64,000 bases of DNA from Perkinsus olseni (taxonomy: Eukaryota; Perkinsozoa; Perkinsida; Perkinsidae): NCBI GenBank assembly GCA_013115135.1, contig JABANP010000136.1, positions 1 to 64,000 of the forward strand. Reading direction: 5' to 3'. Of this stretch, positions 19,124-29,693 are shown one piece after another (position 1 is the first letter of the stretch; every line of letters starts with the position of its first letter). The notes under the pieces were generated by a model. The model did no database searches. It worked only from the letters and a program-made list of their open reading frames with translations, and was not told the origin of the DNA. A program made the position numbers and the translations under genes.

Positions 19124-22100
19124 AGGCCGAGGAAGCCCAAGCACTCCGCCAGAAGGGAGTCCGCAGGAGGAGGCAAGTACTGATACAGACGATGATGACG
19201 AAGAAGAAGAGGAGGGCGATGAGAATGAGCAGGTAGTTAGTGATGGGAATCGCTCGAAATGTGGTACTGCTTTTCGAAGCTGGATTTATTTCGGCCTCTC
19301 ACTATCAGTAATGAACTAATCTCGCCATGATGTTTCCCGTGAAATCAACGGCGTTTTATACGAGGGAAATTATGTTTTTCTGCTCTCGTCACTTTCTGTC
19401 TTTTCCGGAAAATTGCGGCTTTTTTCTGAAGGAAATTATGCTATTTTTGGTATTTTGACAATTCTCGTCGTTCTTGATAGGCGGATCCAAACCGTGTGGT
19501 GAAAGGCGGTGGTTGGGGACAAGGCTCGAGTGCGGTTGTCAGTAAACAACAAGGAGTAGTAGGGGCTGTTTTCGCCCTGGTAAAATCGTTCATTGGGATT
19601 GGTAATAAATGGGTGAAGGATGGGCGACTGTTTATGTCTGTTGGAATTGAGCCTCGATCGAAGACCATTTGATATATGCTTGACGGTTGAAAGATTCTGG
19701 TTAATATTTTGGGTGCGTTCGTTTGGCGTTTTGTCAAGAAATTTTGAACTGACGTTGTGCGTCCCGGATGTGTTGGTATTGAGGACACGTTCAGGTGTAT
19801 TGTCGTTGCCGTTCGCCATGATGAAAGGAGGGTATGTGGGCGGTCCTGTGGGACTGGCCATAATAGCGATCATAGCTCATCATTGTATGCAGCTCCTCTT
19901 GGAGACTAGTCGACTGGTAAGCGGAAGGTCCTAGGTTCGATCCCTGGCGGGGGCTTTCATAGTAGATCATGTTGGGCTTGTGAACGTATAGCTACTTGCC
20001 AGAATATTGAATATATTTACCTATCGGCGAGTACCACATTTTTCGTGAATCGTTCTGAAATCGAATCCCGATACGAAAGTACGATATGAGTCTGACTTGT
20101 ATTTACGCTTGTCGCTGTACTGGTTCACGTAACACCAATTCCATACCATAAAAATCGTAACCTTATGAGTACTAGTAAATATTCAATTTCCCTCTCCCGC
20201 TTTTGTACCTCTATCGAGGCCTCGGTGTCGCTCGCAGGTTGCAGTTGCACAGGAGTCTTCCGCTGGAGGGAAAACGACCGCACCTCAAAGACTGTCATTT
20301 GGTATGCTTGGAAAATACGTAAGGCTTGTTGGTGGCGGTGTTTGGCGATTTTGCATCGCTCCGCTGTAATTTTCGGCAGGTTATTGGGCGATGGGGTAAA
20401 GTGGTCGTCGATTACTCACTGTTGGCGTCACAGATGGGATTCTGCGTGGCGTATATAATTTTCATCGCCGCCAATTTGTCTGATGTCATCAAACATGAAA
20501 CGGGCAGTGGCTTTGTATCACAACGAGCAGTAGCCGTATGTGAGTTTGACGGGGCGCTGGGAGGTGGCCTGAATTTTGGGGGCTTGTCGAGAGAAGCGAT
20601 GGTCGATTTTTCTCGCGGTTTTCAGAAGAAGAAATTTTGATCGTGCCTAGAATTTTGCATTGTTTTCGGGTTTTGTGGAGAAATTTCTGTTGGTTTTTTT
20701 GCGAGGTTGTGGATGGAAGTGGGAGTCGTAGGAGTTTCTGAATATTTTTGAAGAGTTTATTGACTGCTGGTGATCAACTGAAGGATGCTGGTTTCCTGCG
20801 CTTCTGTGATGTTTTTTCTTGGGTAAAAACGTCCTGTTTGAGTCAGGTTGCGTGCTGTTGTTGATACCGATAGCGTGGCTGAGGAATCTGAAGGCATTGA
20901 AGATTCCAACACTGATGGCGAACTTAGCGCTTATCGTAAGTTCCACTTCCGACAGAGGACGATATTTTTGTCACTGCGCCACGAAATTCCCCCTCTTTCG
21001 TTCTCTTCAGGCTGGAATCTTGTGGGTGTTCTACTGCGCAGTTGCCCACTTGCCCTTCGCCGACTTCTCAAAACTACACGCCGTCAACTTGCCAGAGTAA
21101 GCGATTTGGGTGCTCTTAGTATATGAGTAAAAACATCCATGAACGGAATTTTTCACTCGTTTTTACTCCCGTCTCAATGACCTTCATAGGAACGTAATAA
21201 AGTTCACCGCGCCACGAAATTGCCTTTTCAGGTACCCCGTATTTTTCGGCCTGGCGGTCTTCTCGTTCGAAGGCATTGGATTGGTACTCCCAATACAGCA
21301 GAGCATGAAGGAGCCTGATAAACTACCGCATCTTCTCAAGATCATCATGATTTGTATCACCAGTAAGCGCGGGAATCTTGAAATCTTGCTCTCACTTGCT
21401 CTTCCTCAACGCTTTCTCAGGTGGTTTTATCATATTTGGCGTTACTTGTTATATATCCTATGGCCCCGATACCAAGTCCATGATCACTTTCAATCTTCCT
21501 GTGCATAAACTAACTTCTGTAAGTTTTCGGAATTTTCCGATTTTTCCAGAGAATTTTCACGAAATACAGGAATTTTTGCTGGCACCGCCGACCCCTAGTA
21601 TCAGAATAGCTTACCAGTATAATCCGCCAGACGGTGAAGCTTTAGATGCGATCATGCGCAGCGTGCTGATCTTGTGATTTCTCGCAGTGATTGATACGAA
21701 CCGCCACCTTTGCATGGAGAAGAAAACGGAAAATTCGTGAAACGATTTTTCCTAGCGAGTTAAAAAAAATTTGAAAATTTTCTGTTTTTCTAGTTTCAAC
21801 TTTTATTATTTTTCGTCGTGGTTTTTCAGTTTCTGCGATTGTTCTACTGTCTGGGTATCTTTTTTACATATCCGATTATGATGTTCCCGGTGTTCCAACT
21901 TATCGAGCACAAATGGCAGCGGTTCTTCGCGGCCCAGGAGGAGGGAGGTCGACGCCATCAGATGGTCTTCCGAGCGTGTTTGGTAGTTGTCACTGGTCTT
22001 ATAGCGTTGATGGGTATGAACGTGCCCAACTTCGGACTCTATTTGTCCCTTATTGGAAGTGTTTGCTGTAAGGGGAGGTCGCGGGTTCGATTCCTGGCGA

Positions 22101-22534
22101 GTGCATTCCTACACACTGTGTAACGAGAAGGTGAAAGATGCGGAAATTGTCCAAACTCGGGAGCTTTAGCATCGGATAATCGCCAGTCTGACTGACACAT
22201 AATTCAAACGGCCCCTACCTCCCATCGGGTCTTGTTTAATTCGCTTTCGCACAGATGCCGGATACGGGAAGCGATTGCACGCCTTCGAATTGGAGGTGCA
22301 GATTAACAAGCATTCCCGTCCGTAGGTACGCTACTGGCATTCATCCTGCCGGCCTTGTTCCACCTCAATCGGCCCGGGAAGAGGATGGAAGATGACAAGA
22401 AGAGGATTCGTGCGGATCGTCTGGATAAGATCATCATCGCCTTCGGCGTCGTCGCTGGGCTGGTCAGCTTCTCCTTCACACTCAAAGGCTTCTTTACGGA
22501 AGAGCAAGAGGCCACAGCCAAGGCCGCCGCGTGA
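19124..22534 (+). CDS. SLC36-like amino-acid transporter (AAAP), 11 recognised exons
   Basis: A proton-coupled amino-acid transporter-like protein. Exons inferred: 19124-19232 (acidic N terminus), 19481-19601, 19795-19916, 20238-20318, 20380-20535, 20843-20935, 21011-21096, 21232-21362, 21421-21518, 21830-22067, 22326-22534. Exons 2-11 sum to exactly 445 codons with no breaks and GT-AG borders. The first helix signature is formed across a splice (SFIGIG|VLSLPFAMMKGG). VVVDYSLLASQMGFCVAY, FSFEGIGLVLPIQQSM and FFTYPIMMFP are typical of the SLC36 branch. The start codon is not found and probably lies in an upstream exon. The introns after exons 3 and 10 begin with tRNA-like sequence. Introns 20936-21010 and 21097-21231 share the 13-mer GCGCCACGAAATT. 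Localisation, by family, lysosome/vacuole or plasma membrane. Confidence 0.85.
19897..19957 (+). repeat. tRNA-like sequence across an exon-intron border
   Basis: The intron starting at 19917 opens with GTAAGCGG and runs into a T-arm (CTAGG-TTCGATC-CCTGG, stem pairs) followed by a run resembling the 3' acceptor strand. The last exon bases (TAGTCGACTGG) resemble a tRNA A box/D arm. An anticodon arm is missing. The 5' splice site thus sits at the D-loop-like GGTAAG. Whether the exon part is tRNA-derived or coincidental cannot be told. Confidence 0.6.
22068..22107 (+). repeat. tRNA T-arm/B-box at the 5' end of an intron
   Basis: The last intron of the SLC36-like gene begins GTAAGGGGAGGTC and continues with GCGGGTTCGATTCCTGGC, a consensus-like B box in a T-arm. 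Bases 22077-22100 match 39541-39564 (in a DHX15 intron) at 23 of 24 positions. Confidence 0.7.
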
Positions 22535-22991
22535 AAGATACGCCGCTGCAGCGCACAGGGAAGGTTTTTTTGATTTGCTGCTCTGTAGCTTGACTGTACC
22601 ATTTCAGTGGAGTTTGTCCGCGAGATATTTGATGCTTGTGTTGATCTATAAATTGGTGGCGAGTTTTCAGCGATAATTTTGTGTCGCGTGAATGTTGTCA
22701 TCAGCATCATCAATATCGAGCGTGCCAGGATCGCTCGGACGAGGGTGTCTGTTGGTTCAGTGGAGGGGCCTAAAATAGCACAGCAGAAGTAAGCTCCTGC
22801 CATTACCAACACTCGCTTGGTTTGATCGCTCTTTTGGCGTTGCGTGCTTCCACGTTTTCGGATGGATCAGTCCGGTGAAAGTCGGAGTGGGATGAGAGTT
22901 GCGAAGTTCGGAAGGGGATGTTGTTATCTATTAACTTCATTCACTTCCTCTTATTGGATGGAAACTGAGAGAGGCGCTTAACTCGTGTGAG
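22535..22991. other. Spacer between SLC36-like and uL24m genes
   Basis: 3' UTR of the transporter and promoter of the ribosomal-protein gene. No additional gene seen; a minus-strand open frame here is the shadow of the last transporter exon. Confidence 0.5.
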
Positions 22992-24199
22992 ATGAAGACG
23001 GCGTGCAGCGGAAGAAATTACAGTCGTTGTTGTTGTTGTTGTTGTTGTTGTGGTTGTCGTTGGTATTTTTTCGAGTCCTCATTGAGGGCGACGATCTGTT
23101 TATGTCAGGCATCTGATTCGAACGTGGAAAGTTCGGGTGGGCGATATGGTGGAGATAATAAGTGGCAAGGACAAGGGGACGCAGGGGGAGATATTGCAGG
23201 TGTTGGGGAAATGCGAGAATGCAAGATTCCGCCGGGTCTCGGGTTCCTGGTGTTCGGGATGATGAGCTCCTACTGTCATCGTCCTCCTCGTCAGACAGAT
23301 TATCGCCGTAACATGGTGAAGGTGCGAGGAGCCAACTTGAGGCGTATGAAGGACAAGGATGGGAATGACTATCAGATCGAGAAGAAGATACACTATAGGT
23401 GAGGGAAAGAACGATGGCTGTTCCAGTGACGTGGGGGGGATGTGGTTGAAAGCTCGAGCTCATGCGTCATTCCTGATGACAATTCTGGTGTTTCACTTTC
23501 CCGTTACTTAACTGTCAAAAGCAGAATTACCGCAGTATGAAGGGGCAGGAGCCCAGTCTTTGATATCTTCGTCTGTTCCTGCTGAGGGCGATTCTCGGGG
23601 CGTCGGTCGATCGATTTGTAGTCGGGGTGACGCGGACGGCGAAGGCTGTTGGGTTGATGGTGTGTGATTGTCCTCAGTAATGTCAATTTGCTCGATCCGG
23701 TATTCAAGAAACCAACACGAGTGGATTTGAGGTGGACAGAGGATGGACAATTATGTGAGTAGTCCTCTGGATAAAACGATCTCGGTGGGACTCGAACCCA
23801 CAATCTTTGGTTCCGAAGACCAACGCCTTATCCATTAGGCCACGAGACCACGACGTACTATCGCCTTACTAGCTAGTAGTCCCTGTACAATAGTTGAGTA
23901 TCGTCGTTGCTCACAACTTAAATTGCTGAAGAGCTCTATGGCACCTTATCAATCTGATACTCGTGACCCGTATTTGGGTTTGAAGTCCGTCGCTAGTACG
24001 GCTTAGTGAGACTAGCATCCCGATGAACCTCTCGGAGCGGTCGTCGATCGTACCATACCAAACGCGACCCACCTCTCGGGTGGAGGTCATCCTACTATTC
24101 CTGGATTTCTGGTCAGTCCGAGTGGCGAAACAGTCAGGAACAGTAATTCCCTTCCCTGATCGATCCAATCTAGTGGCGGACTGGTCTGATTGTGAGTAG
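22992..24199 (+). CDS. Mitochondrial ribosomal protein uL24m, 4 exons recognised
   Basis: Large-subunit protein uL24, organellar type. Exons inferred: 23109-23199 (KOW motif WKVRVGDMVEIISGKDKG), 23295-23398 (TDYRRNMVKVRGANLRRM), 23678-23754 (NVNLLDPVFKKPTRVDLRW), 24117-24199 (VRVAKQSGTVIPFPD to stop). The phases fit without any indel. The order KOW, DYR block, VNLLDP-KPTRV and VRVAKQSGTVIP is the full C-terminal layout of uL24m. The N-terminal exon is uncertain. An ATG at 22992 could start a presequence (MKTACSGRNYS) spliced over the (GTT)n intron to 23109. The last intron (23755-24116) holds a tRNA-Arg gene on the opposite strand. Confidence 0.8.
23023..23063. repeat. (GTT)n microsatellite
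   Basis: About eight GTT units followed by degenerate GTTG repeats, probably within the first intron of the uL24m gene. It creates a polyasparagine run in a spurious minus-strand frame. Confidence 0.8.
23777..23849 (-). tRNA. tRNA-Arg (anticodon TCG)
   Basis: A complete 73-base cloverleaf. Acceptor GGTCTCG pairs with CGAGATC (one G-U), discriminator G. D arm GCCT/AGGC around AATGGATA; anticodon stem TTGGT/ACCAA with loop CTTCGGA; 5-base variable loop; T arm GTGGG/CCCAC with loop TTCGAGT. Anticodon positions 34-36 read TCG (Arg, CGA codon). A run of four T follows the 3' end, as expected for a Pol III terminator. No intron and no encoded CCA. It lies wholly inside the last intron of the uL24m gene on the opposite strand. 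Confidence 0.95.
23850..24116. other. Remainder of the uL24m last intron
   Basis: Nothing recognised between the tRNA gene and the final uL24m exon. This is part of the 362-base intron. Confidence 0.5.
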
Positions 24200-24526
24200 A
24201 CGTTGGCAGCTCTGGCGATGGTTGAATGCACGCACCGTGTTAGATAAACCAGGCCCGAAAGACACGCCACCGGAAATAGCGATGGAAAAGTCTTACAACT
24301 ATAAAGAGGTCCGACTTTGCATGTTTGTGTCACGCTTGATACTTGAGTTTAGGATGTCCAAGCAATGAAGATACTGAGGCAAACCATGAGTAAATATAAC
24401 ACGGACATACAGTCTTGCTAGTGTAACGAGAGTGCCTGTTTCGGTTACAACTGCCATTGGACTTGATTGATGACAACTTCATGCTGGCTGAATATGAGTC
24501 TAAAAGATACTTTTAAGTTTTTTTGT

Positions 24527-27334
24527 ATGTCCAAGACGATAATCTGTCGAACATTAACCAGACCTCAAGGACTGGCGAGTATCCGGTCGTCGATCGTACC
24601 ACTTGCTCGGCTCGGCGTGCTCCGGCTTTCACAACGGCGACAATTCTCCACGCCATCAGTGAGCATGAAGACCGGGGAGAGGAGCGATGAGGAGGAGGAT
24701 GTTGAAAAGAAGACAGCCTACGGTGAGGGCCGATGGACCATCTCCTATTTTGCCTCCATCGATGCGAAAGTCTGTGAACGTCGCAAACGGCGAACCGTTG
24801 ATGGGAATTTTGCCCTGGTCGTGCTGAGGTCATCATCACTTGAGCGTTGTCTTCTCTGTTTCTCATACTACTCTCATTGTTAACAGGTCCACGGACCAAA
24901 ACAGACTCCGAGTCGACAGCAGCATGTTTGACCGCTGCCAAGGCCTCATCCTTCGACGTCGAAGGCACCCTATCAGTATCAGTCCCTGTGGCCAGCAGGT
25001 GGGCTCGACGAGGCCATTCGCAGTTGCTGAGTGTCTACTCAGAGTCTCTCATCGTGGCATGGTCGCGGATCCGACGTCCGAGCCGGATGACCAGCTCATT
25101 GGAGAGAACCTCCGAGCCTCGAGTCAGGAGGAGGAGAGGGAGAAGGTGCGTGAGGATTCGAAAGTGAGTGATTGAGAACAGGGTCGTGGGTGACGGTCTC
25201 CTATTATCGGCTATTGTCAGGAGTCAGCAACTGTGAAGTACTCACCGATTGATCGGCGAGTGTGGCCTATCGCCCTGTCCACGGGTTTGATGGGAATTTC
25301 GATCGGTCTGGTAAGTGGGGAAGGACCGTTGCAGCTGCGGATGAAGGATTAGTAAATAATTGTTAGTAGCACCGGATGACCCTCGCCTGCTTTGTCCAGC
25401 TGTCTTCACTCGTCGGAATCGCCCCGACGTATCAGGTCCAGCCCGTCCTTCCCTTGCTGGCAACGAGCCTCAACATCTCTACCGCCCAGTTTGGTCAAGT
25501 CATCGCCGTAGTTGGACTGTCACGAATTTTTTGTAAGGCGTACATCGTGATGTTTGGCGCTCGCCCAGTTGATCGATAATGTCCCATTACTGAATGTTAG
25601 GCACAATCCCAACTTCTATCCTGGCGGACGTCTTTGGTCGGCGTCCTCTTCTGGTGTTCGGCGCCGCGGCCTCCGCGATGAGCATGGCCGGTCTGGGGAG
25701 CCGCTTCGAGCTTCAACCAGCTCCTGTAGGCCGTGGCTCTTCGCTGCTCCTTCGATACCACACCATTCCTAACTTTCCGACGTTCACTCGGTAGGTTTTG
25801 GCGGTTACTGGGTGGCGCATCTTCAGCAGGCCAGATGACGGGAGCGCACCTCTACTTAGCGGACATATCCGAACCAGTAGGGCTTCCACGGCTGCCCTCC
25901 CTGACTTGCCTCTGTGCAGGAGAACAGATCTCGTACCATGGCGCCTGTTGTGGCAGCCTGGGGTGTTGGCTTCGCGGCTGGACCAGCAGTGGGCGGCTTG
26001 CTTGCTGAGGCCTTCGGAACGCAGGTGCCGTTTTATGGTGAGAAACCGGTTTACTCCCCTGCGTTGACGGGATCTAGCTGAAAGTCTCACTGACCGACTG
26101 GGCGAGCCAGAGACTTACCAAAAAAGACTCTGAAATTCTTTGTGGGATCTTGCATCGTTTTCTCATGTACGGCTTGTCGACGCTACCCAGTGGAGCTCCA
26201 ACGAGCGAACTTTTCTCTACAAAAAATTCAACAGGTTCATTCCTTCACTTCACCATCGACCGTTGGAGCGAACAATCTTAACGGCAATTTCTTCGATGTT
26301 TTAATTGGTCTCATTGAACATAATATTCAACCTGTACTGCCCATTCGCTGCGTTCAGGTACAGCTGCAGTGATCGCCGCAGTGGCTGCAGTGAATCACAG
26401 GATGCTGCCCGAAACTCACAAGAGGTGGGAGGACGGCCGCTGCTGATTTGGTCATTCGTGCTGCTGTTCGTCAGATCTCTGCAGTCGAACCGAAAAGACC
26501 GCGTACCGATACGAGTGACTCTGGCGAATTATCGTAAATTACTCGAACATCCCGTCATCCGCCAGGCCAGTCTCATCACGGGCACGTTTTGGTTCATGCA
26601 GACTGGTGGGATTGAACCCGCGCCCTAAAAACTCGTTCATTCGCCGATTCTCAGGTTGCCAGTTGTGCCTGCTGCCATTGCTGTTGATAGAGCAATTTTC
26701 CTTCACCGCTGGAGGCGTTGGCGCCGTCTATGCAACGCTAGCGGCCACTGGAGCTCTCCTCAGCCAGCCAGCAGCGTAAGTTCTATACTCGCCGTTCGGC
26801 TGCATCGCCCTCGCTGTCAGGAACATATCCGACCGAGTGTCTCGCCGCTCGTGCATCGTCCCGGGGTCCCTACTCGTCGCAGCATCGGTCGCAGGTCTCC
26901 CGATAGCAGCAGCTTCGGGTAAGTAAGGAGTTCCCTCTAAAACAGTATCGCCCCACTCAGGCTCCACATCTCTGTTGTACTGCTCGCTGAGTGGTTGGGC
27001 GGTCGGCTCGGCCCTAGTGGGAACCGCCCCAACGGCTTTGGTGGCTGATGCAGTGAATGAGAAGGAGAGGTGAGTATCTTGTAGTCTACGCGGTGCGATG
27101 ATATCCTCTAATATCCAGGGCGAGCGCGCTGGCACTTCTTCGCACTGCACAGGATTTCGGTGGTTTTATGGGGCCTCTGGTGCTCGCCTGGGCGGCTGAC
27201 ATGTAAGATACCCCTTCAAAGCGTATCTTGTGAGTATCTTTCAACTCAGGTTTGGCATGGGTGTTCCGCTTTATTCGGCTGCGGCGGCCGTTTCAGTTGT
27301 AGCTTTGCGTTTCTGGATGAAAATAAAGCGCTGA
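24527..27334 (+). CDS. MFS transporter with presequence-like N terminus, multi-exon
   Basis: A major-facilitator carrier. Start ATG at 24527 (MSKTIICRTLTRPQG); then a basic stretch RLSQRRQFSTPSVS that resembles a mitochondrial presequence (QFST cleavage-like); then an acidic linker. Exons inferred: 24527-24722, 24887-24998, 25043-25163, 25221-25310, 25400-25532, from 25601, from about 25796, from about 25920, from about 26359, about 26482-26605, 26655 on, about 26821-26922, about 26961-27075, about 27121-27203, 27251-27334. The loop 2-3 signature is ADVFGRRPLL. Later helices include GPAVGGLLAEAFGTQVPF, VGAVYATLAATGALLSQ and DFGGFMGPLVLAWAADM. Ends WMKIKR. The MFS_1/DHA-type fold is secure; substrate and organelle are inference. 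Intron 26606-26654 is tRNA-like. Confidence 0.75.
26606..26654 (-). repeat. Intron made of antisense tRNA-like sequence
   Basis: This 49-base MFS intron starts with GTGGGATTGAACCCGC, the reverse complement of a T-arm (GCGGGTTCAATCCCAC). On the same minus strand, CGGCGAATGAACGAG further 5' resembles a Leu/Ser-type A box. The T-stem itself supplies the 5' splice site GTGGG. Confidence 0.65.
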
Positions 27335-28210
27335 TTAGTGGTCACTGTCTCGTTCCTTCTTCTGTATCATTGAAGAGTCTCTGCGTACATTCAGCGGTGA
27401 TGGTGACGATGACGAGTGCCTTTCCCAATTCACGCGATGCTGCCGACTTATTACTACCTATCAGTTTCATCTTACATTTGCACCATCACATTGATAGTGA
27501 TTACTATGGGCATTTGGAGGTTAGTTTTCCTCATCATGCTCTGTTGCGTTCATTGGTGTACACTCAGCGGCTGCATGTGTTCTTCTACGAGGAAGCTTTG
27601 CTTCGCGATCGTTTTCATGCACACAGCGTGTTGTTGCAAGTGTCGTCGGGGCCCGCTGGCTCCACACCGAGTACTTTTTGTTGTGCCAGCGAAAGTCAGA
27701 CAGTCGCAGCTATCGGCGGCTGGCAACCGGTTGCAGCTTCAAAAGAGGTGACACCGCCATGGTCAACCGTTGACCCAAACGTTACGTTTGAGTCTTATCG
27801 CCAGTAGAACCTGTCGAATCATTCGACACAGCAGTGCGATCGCTTCTAGAGAGTTTCGTCCCAGATCTAAGCAACATCTCGACGACTTGTAACACAATTC
27901 AATGACTAAGAGGGATAGTAGTGCAACTGAGATAGAGCGAACGGTGACCCTTGGAGTCCAATCTAGTGTAAAACCGAATAGAATCTTAGTAGTTTGAACT
28001 CTAGAGCTCAGAGTACTTAGCAAAGCTGATCGTTTTAAATACCTTGTCAGTTCTGGATATTTGGGCGATCGCATGCTTAGTTGCGCTGTAGCGCTGCCAG
28101 ACGGCATATAATTGCGCTGCTGGGCGAGCGAGGAAATCTTCGATATTCGTAGCAATTAGGTATTCCCTTGGGTAATGGAAGCATAACGCCGCCAAGCTTT
28201 GCATTGTTCT
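27335..28210. other. Spacer between MFS gene and FUSC-like gene
   Basis: The long + frame here (27160-27807) only overlaps the last MFS exons in a different phase and shows no family features. A 5' exon of the next gene may be hidden here. Confidence 0.45.
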
Positions 28211-29496
28211 TCAGACGTTGTAAAATTGTTGTTGATAATAATAGCGATCACTATGGTGTATACCTTTTCCTCTGACCAAGTGATGCAGGCGATAGTCACA
28301 GCCGTTACCTGTGCATTGGCCGGCATCCCAGCATTATTCCCAATCTCTCACCGCTACATCCAGTTCTATTTAGTAAGCCTCTAGTCGCTTGTTTGGCACT
28401 TATATCATCATCCTTTCAGCTCGAACCACCGATCTGGGCGGGCTTCAACACCATCCTTGATTTCAAGGCCTGCTTGCTGTTCTTCCTGCGCGGTATCGTC
28501 GGCACCTGGCTGGCAACGGGTCTGGGCTGCCTCCTGCACTTAGTGGTATCTTCTATTTGTGCCGCTTTCGAGATTGGATACTTCCACGTCTGGGCGATGG
28601 TCATCGCTCTTCCACTCTACCTATTTCATAGCCCTCTCCCATCCTGACGCCGGCTGCAAACTCTCCGAGGTCATCAACTACGTCACCGCCATTATTTCTC
28701 TTTACGTCCCTATTGCCATTGAGATAACAGGCCACCCCTACCTAGAAGGCCTGTGGAACGCCATTCTGGTGTCCTATGGTTTGACCTGTGGCTTTCTCCC
28801 TGTTTTCATTCTCCACCTATTGAACTGGTTGCCAACACCAACTTCAAATCCCCTGCAAAAATTCAACTCGGCCACGGCCGATTATTTTGACGTCCTGAGC
28901 GCGTACGTCGTCAGCGGTGCGGAGAATCTGTACACCATTGACAACCACCATGTCGACTATGACCGGTCACTAGCAGCCGCCAGTGCTTACCTAAAGGACG
29001 ATAGGCTCCGTAGCATCATCTGGCGCATGGCTAGTGCGCTTTATTCCCTGAGGAAGTCCATCACGGCTGGCACATACGACGAGCTCATCGTCGAGGGCCT
29101 GTGGAGACCGGTGTCCGCCAATTTACTCGAGTTACGCTCGCAAAACCGAGCAGTGCTTCCGGGCGGCTTCGGGGAGGGCTTCCAGCGGCCGCAGGCGGGG
29201 TCCCGAATTTGATGGCGACAGCGGTAAAATGCAAAGAGAGTTTTAATGAGGCTTCCATGGCCATGCAGAAGTCTATCAAAATGGGGGAGATGAAGTCGCT
29301 GGACACCGAGGGTATCACGAGATTCCAGTTCGCTATTGAATCCATCCTGAGATATGCGGAGCTTACTGAGGAGTATTCGTTGGCTACGGCCAAGTTGAGG
29401 AAGAGGCAGTTGGCTGATGATGACGAGGAGGTACTTGGGGGGGATGTGCTCATCGGAAGGTCCACCGGGGGTTCACAGGGTTATCGCGCAGTTTAG
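28211..29496 (+). CDS. FUSC/ArAE-like multi-pass membrane protein, copy 1 (frame-broken)
   Basis: Exons: about 28211-28372 (LFPISHRYIQFYL), 28420-28542 (IWAGFNTILDFKACLLFFLRG), 28573-29496. About six hydrophobic helices are followed by a long cytosolic helical region (SATADYFDVLSAYVVSGAEN and on). This layout resembles aromatic-acid-exporter/aluminium-activated-malate-transporter-like FUSC proteins. Two single-base shifts interrupt the last exon: near 28624 (LPLYLF|IALSHPDAGCKL) and at a G-run near 29200 (GFQRP|AAGGVPNLM). The sense of the protein is clear on both sides of each, so they may be sequence errors. Next to a related gene at 29694. Family call is by overall shape and moderate confidence. 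Confidence 0.5.
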
Positions 29497-29693
29497 TGGT
29501 TTCAGCGATTCTTCTGTGGGCCACTCGTTACACGCTTTTGTTATCATCATGGACGTTATGTAGCTGCGCTGCGGTCTTCATGGCGCCTAGTAATTTATAG
29601 ACGTAGCGTTTACTGGTGGTCATACCGGCGATAGCGGTGATGTCGCTCAGCTCTATCACTGCTCCATAGGCTCCTCGCAACTTGACTGTGTCC

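Noticed and set aside
22978..23463. 161-codon minus-strand ORF with poly-Asn
   Set aside because: Antisense to the uL24m exons; the Asn run is the (GTT)n microsatellite.
27160..27807. 215-codon + strand ORF
   Set aside because: Starts inside MFS exons in a different frame and continues into intergenic DNA without family features.
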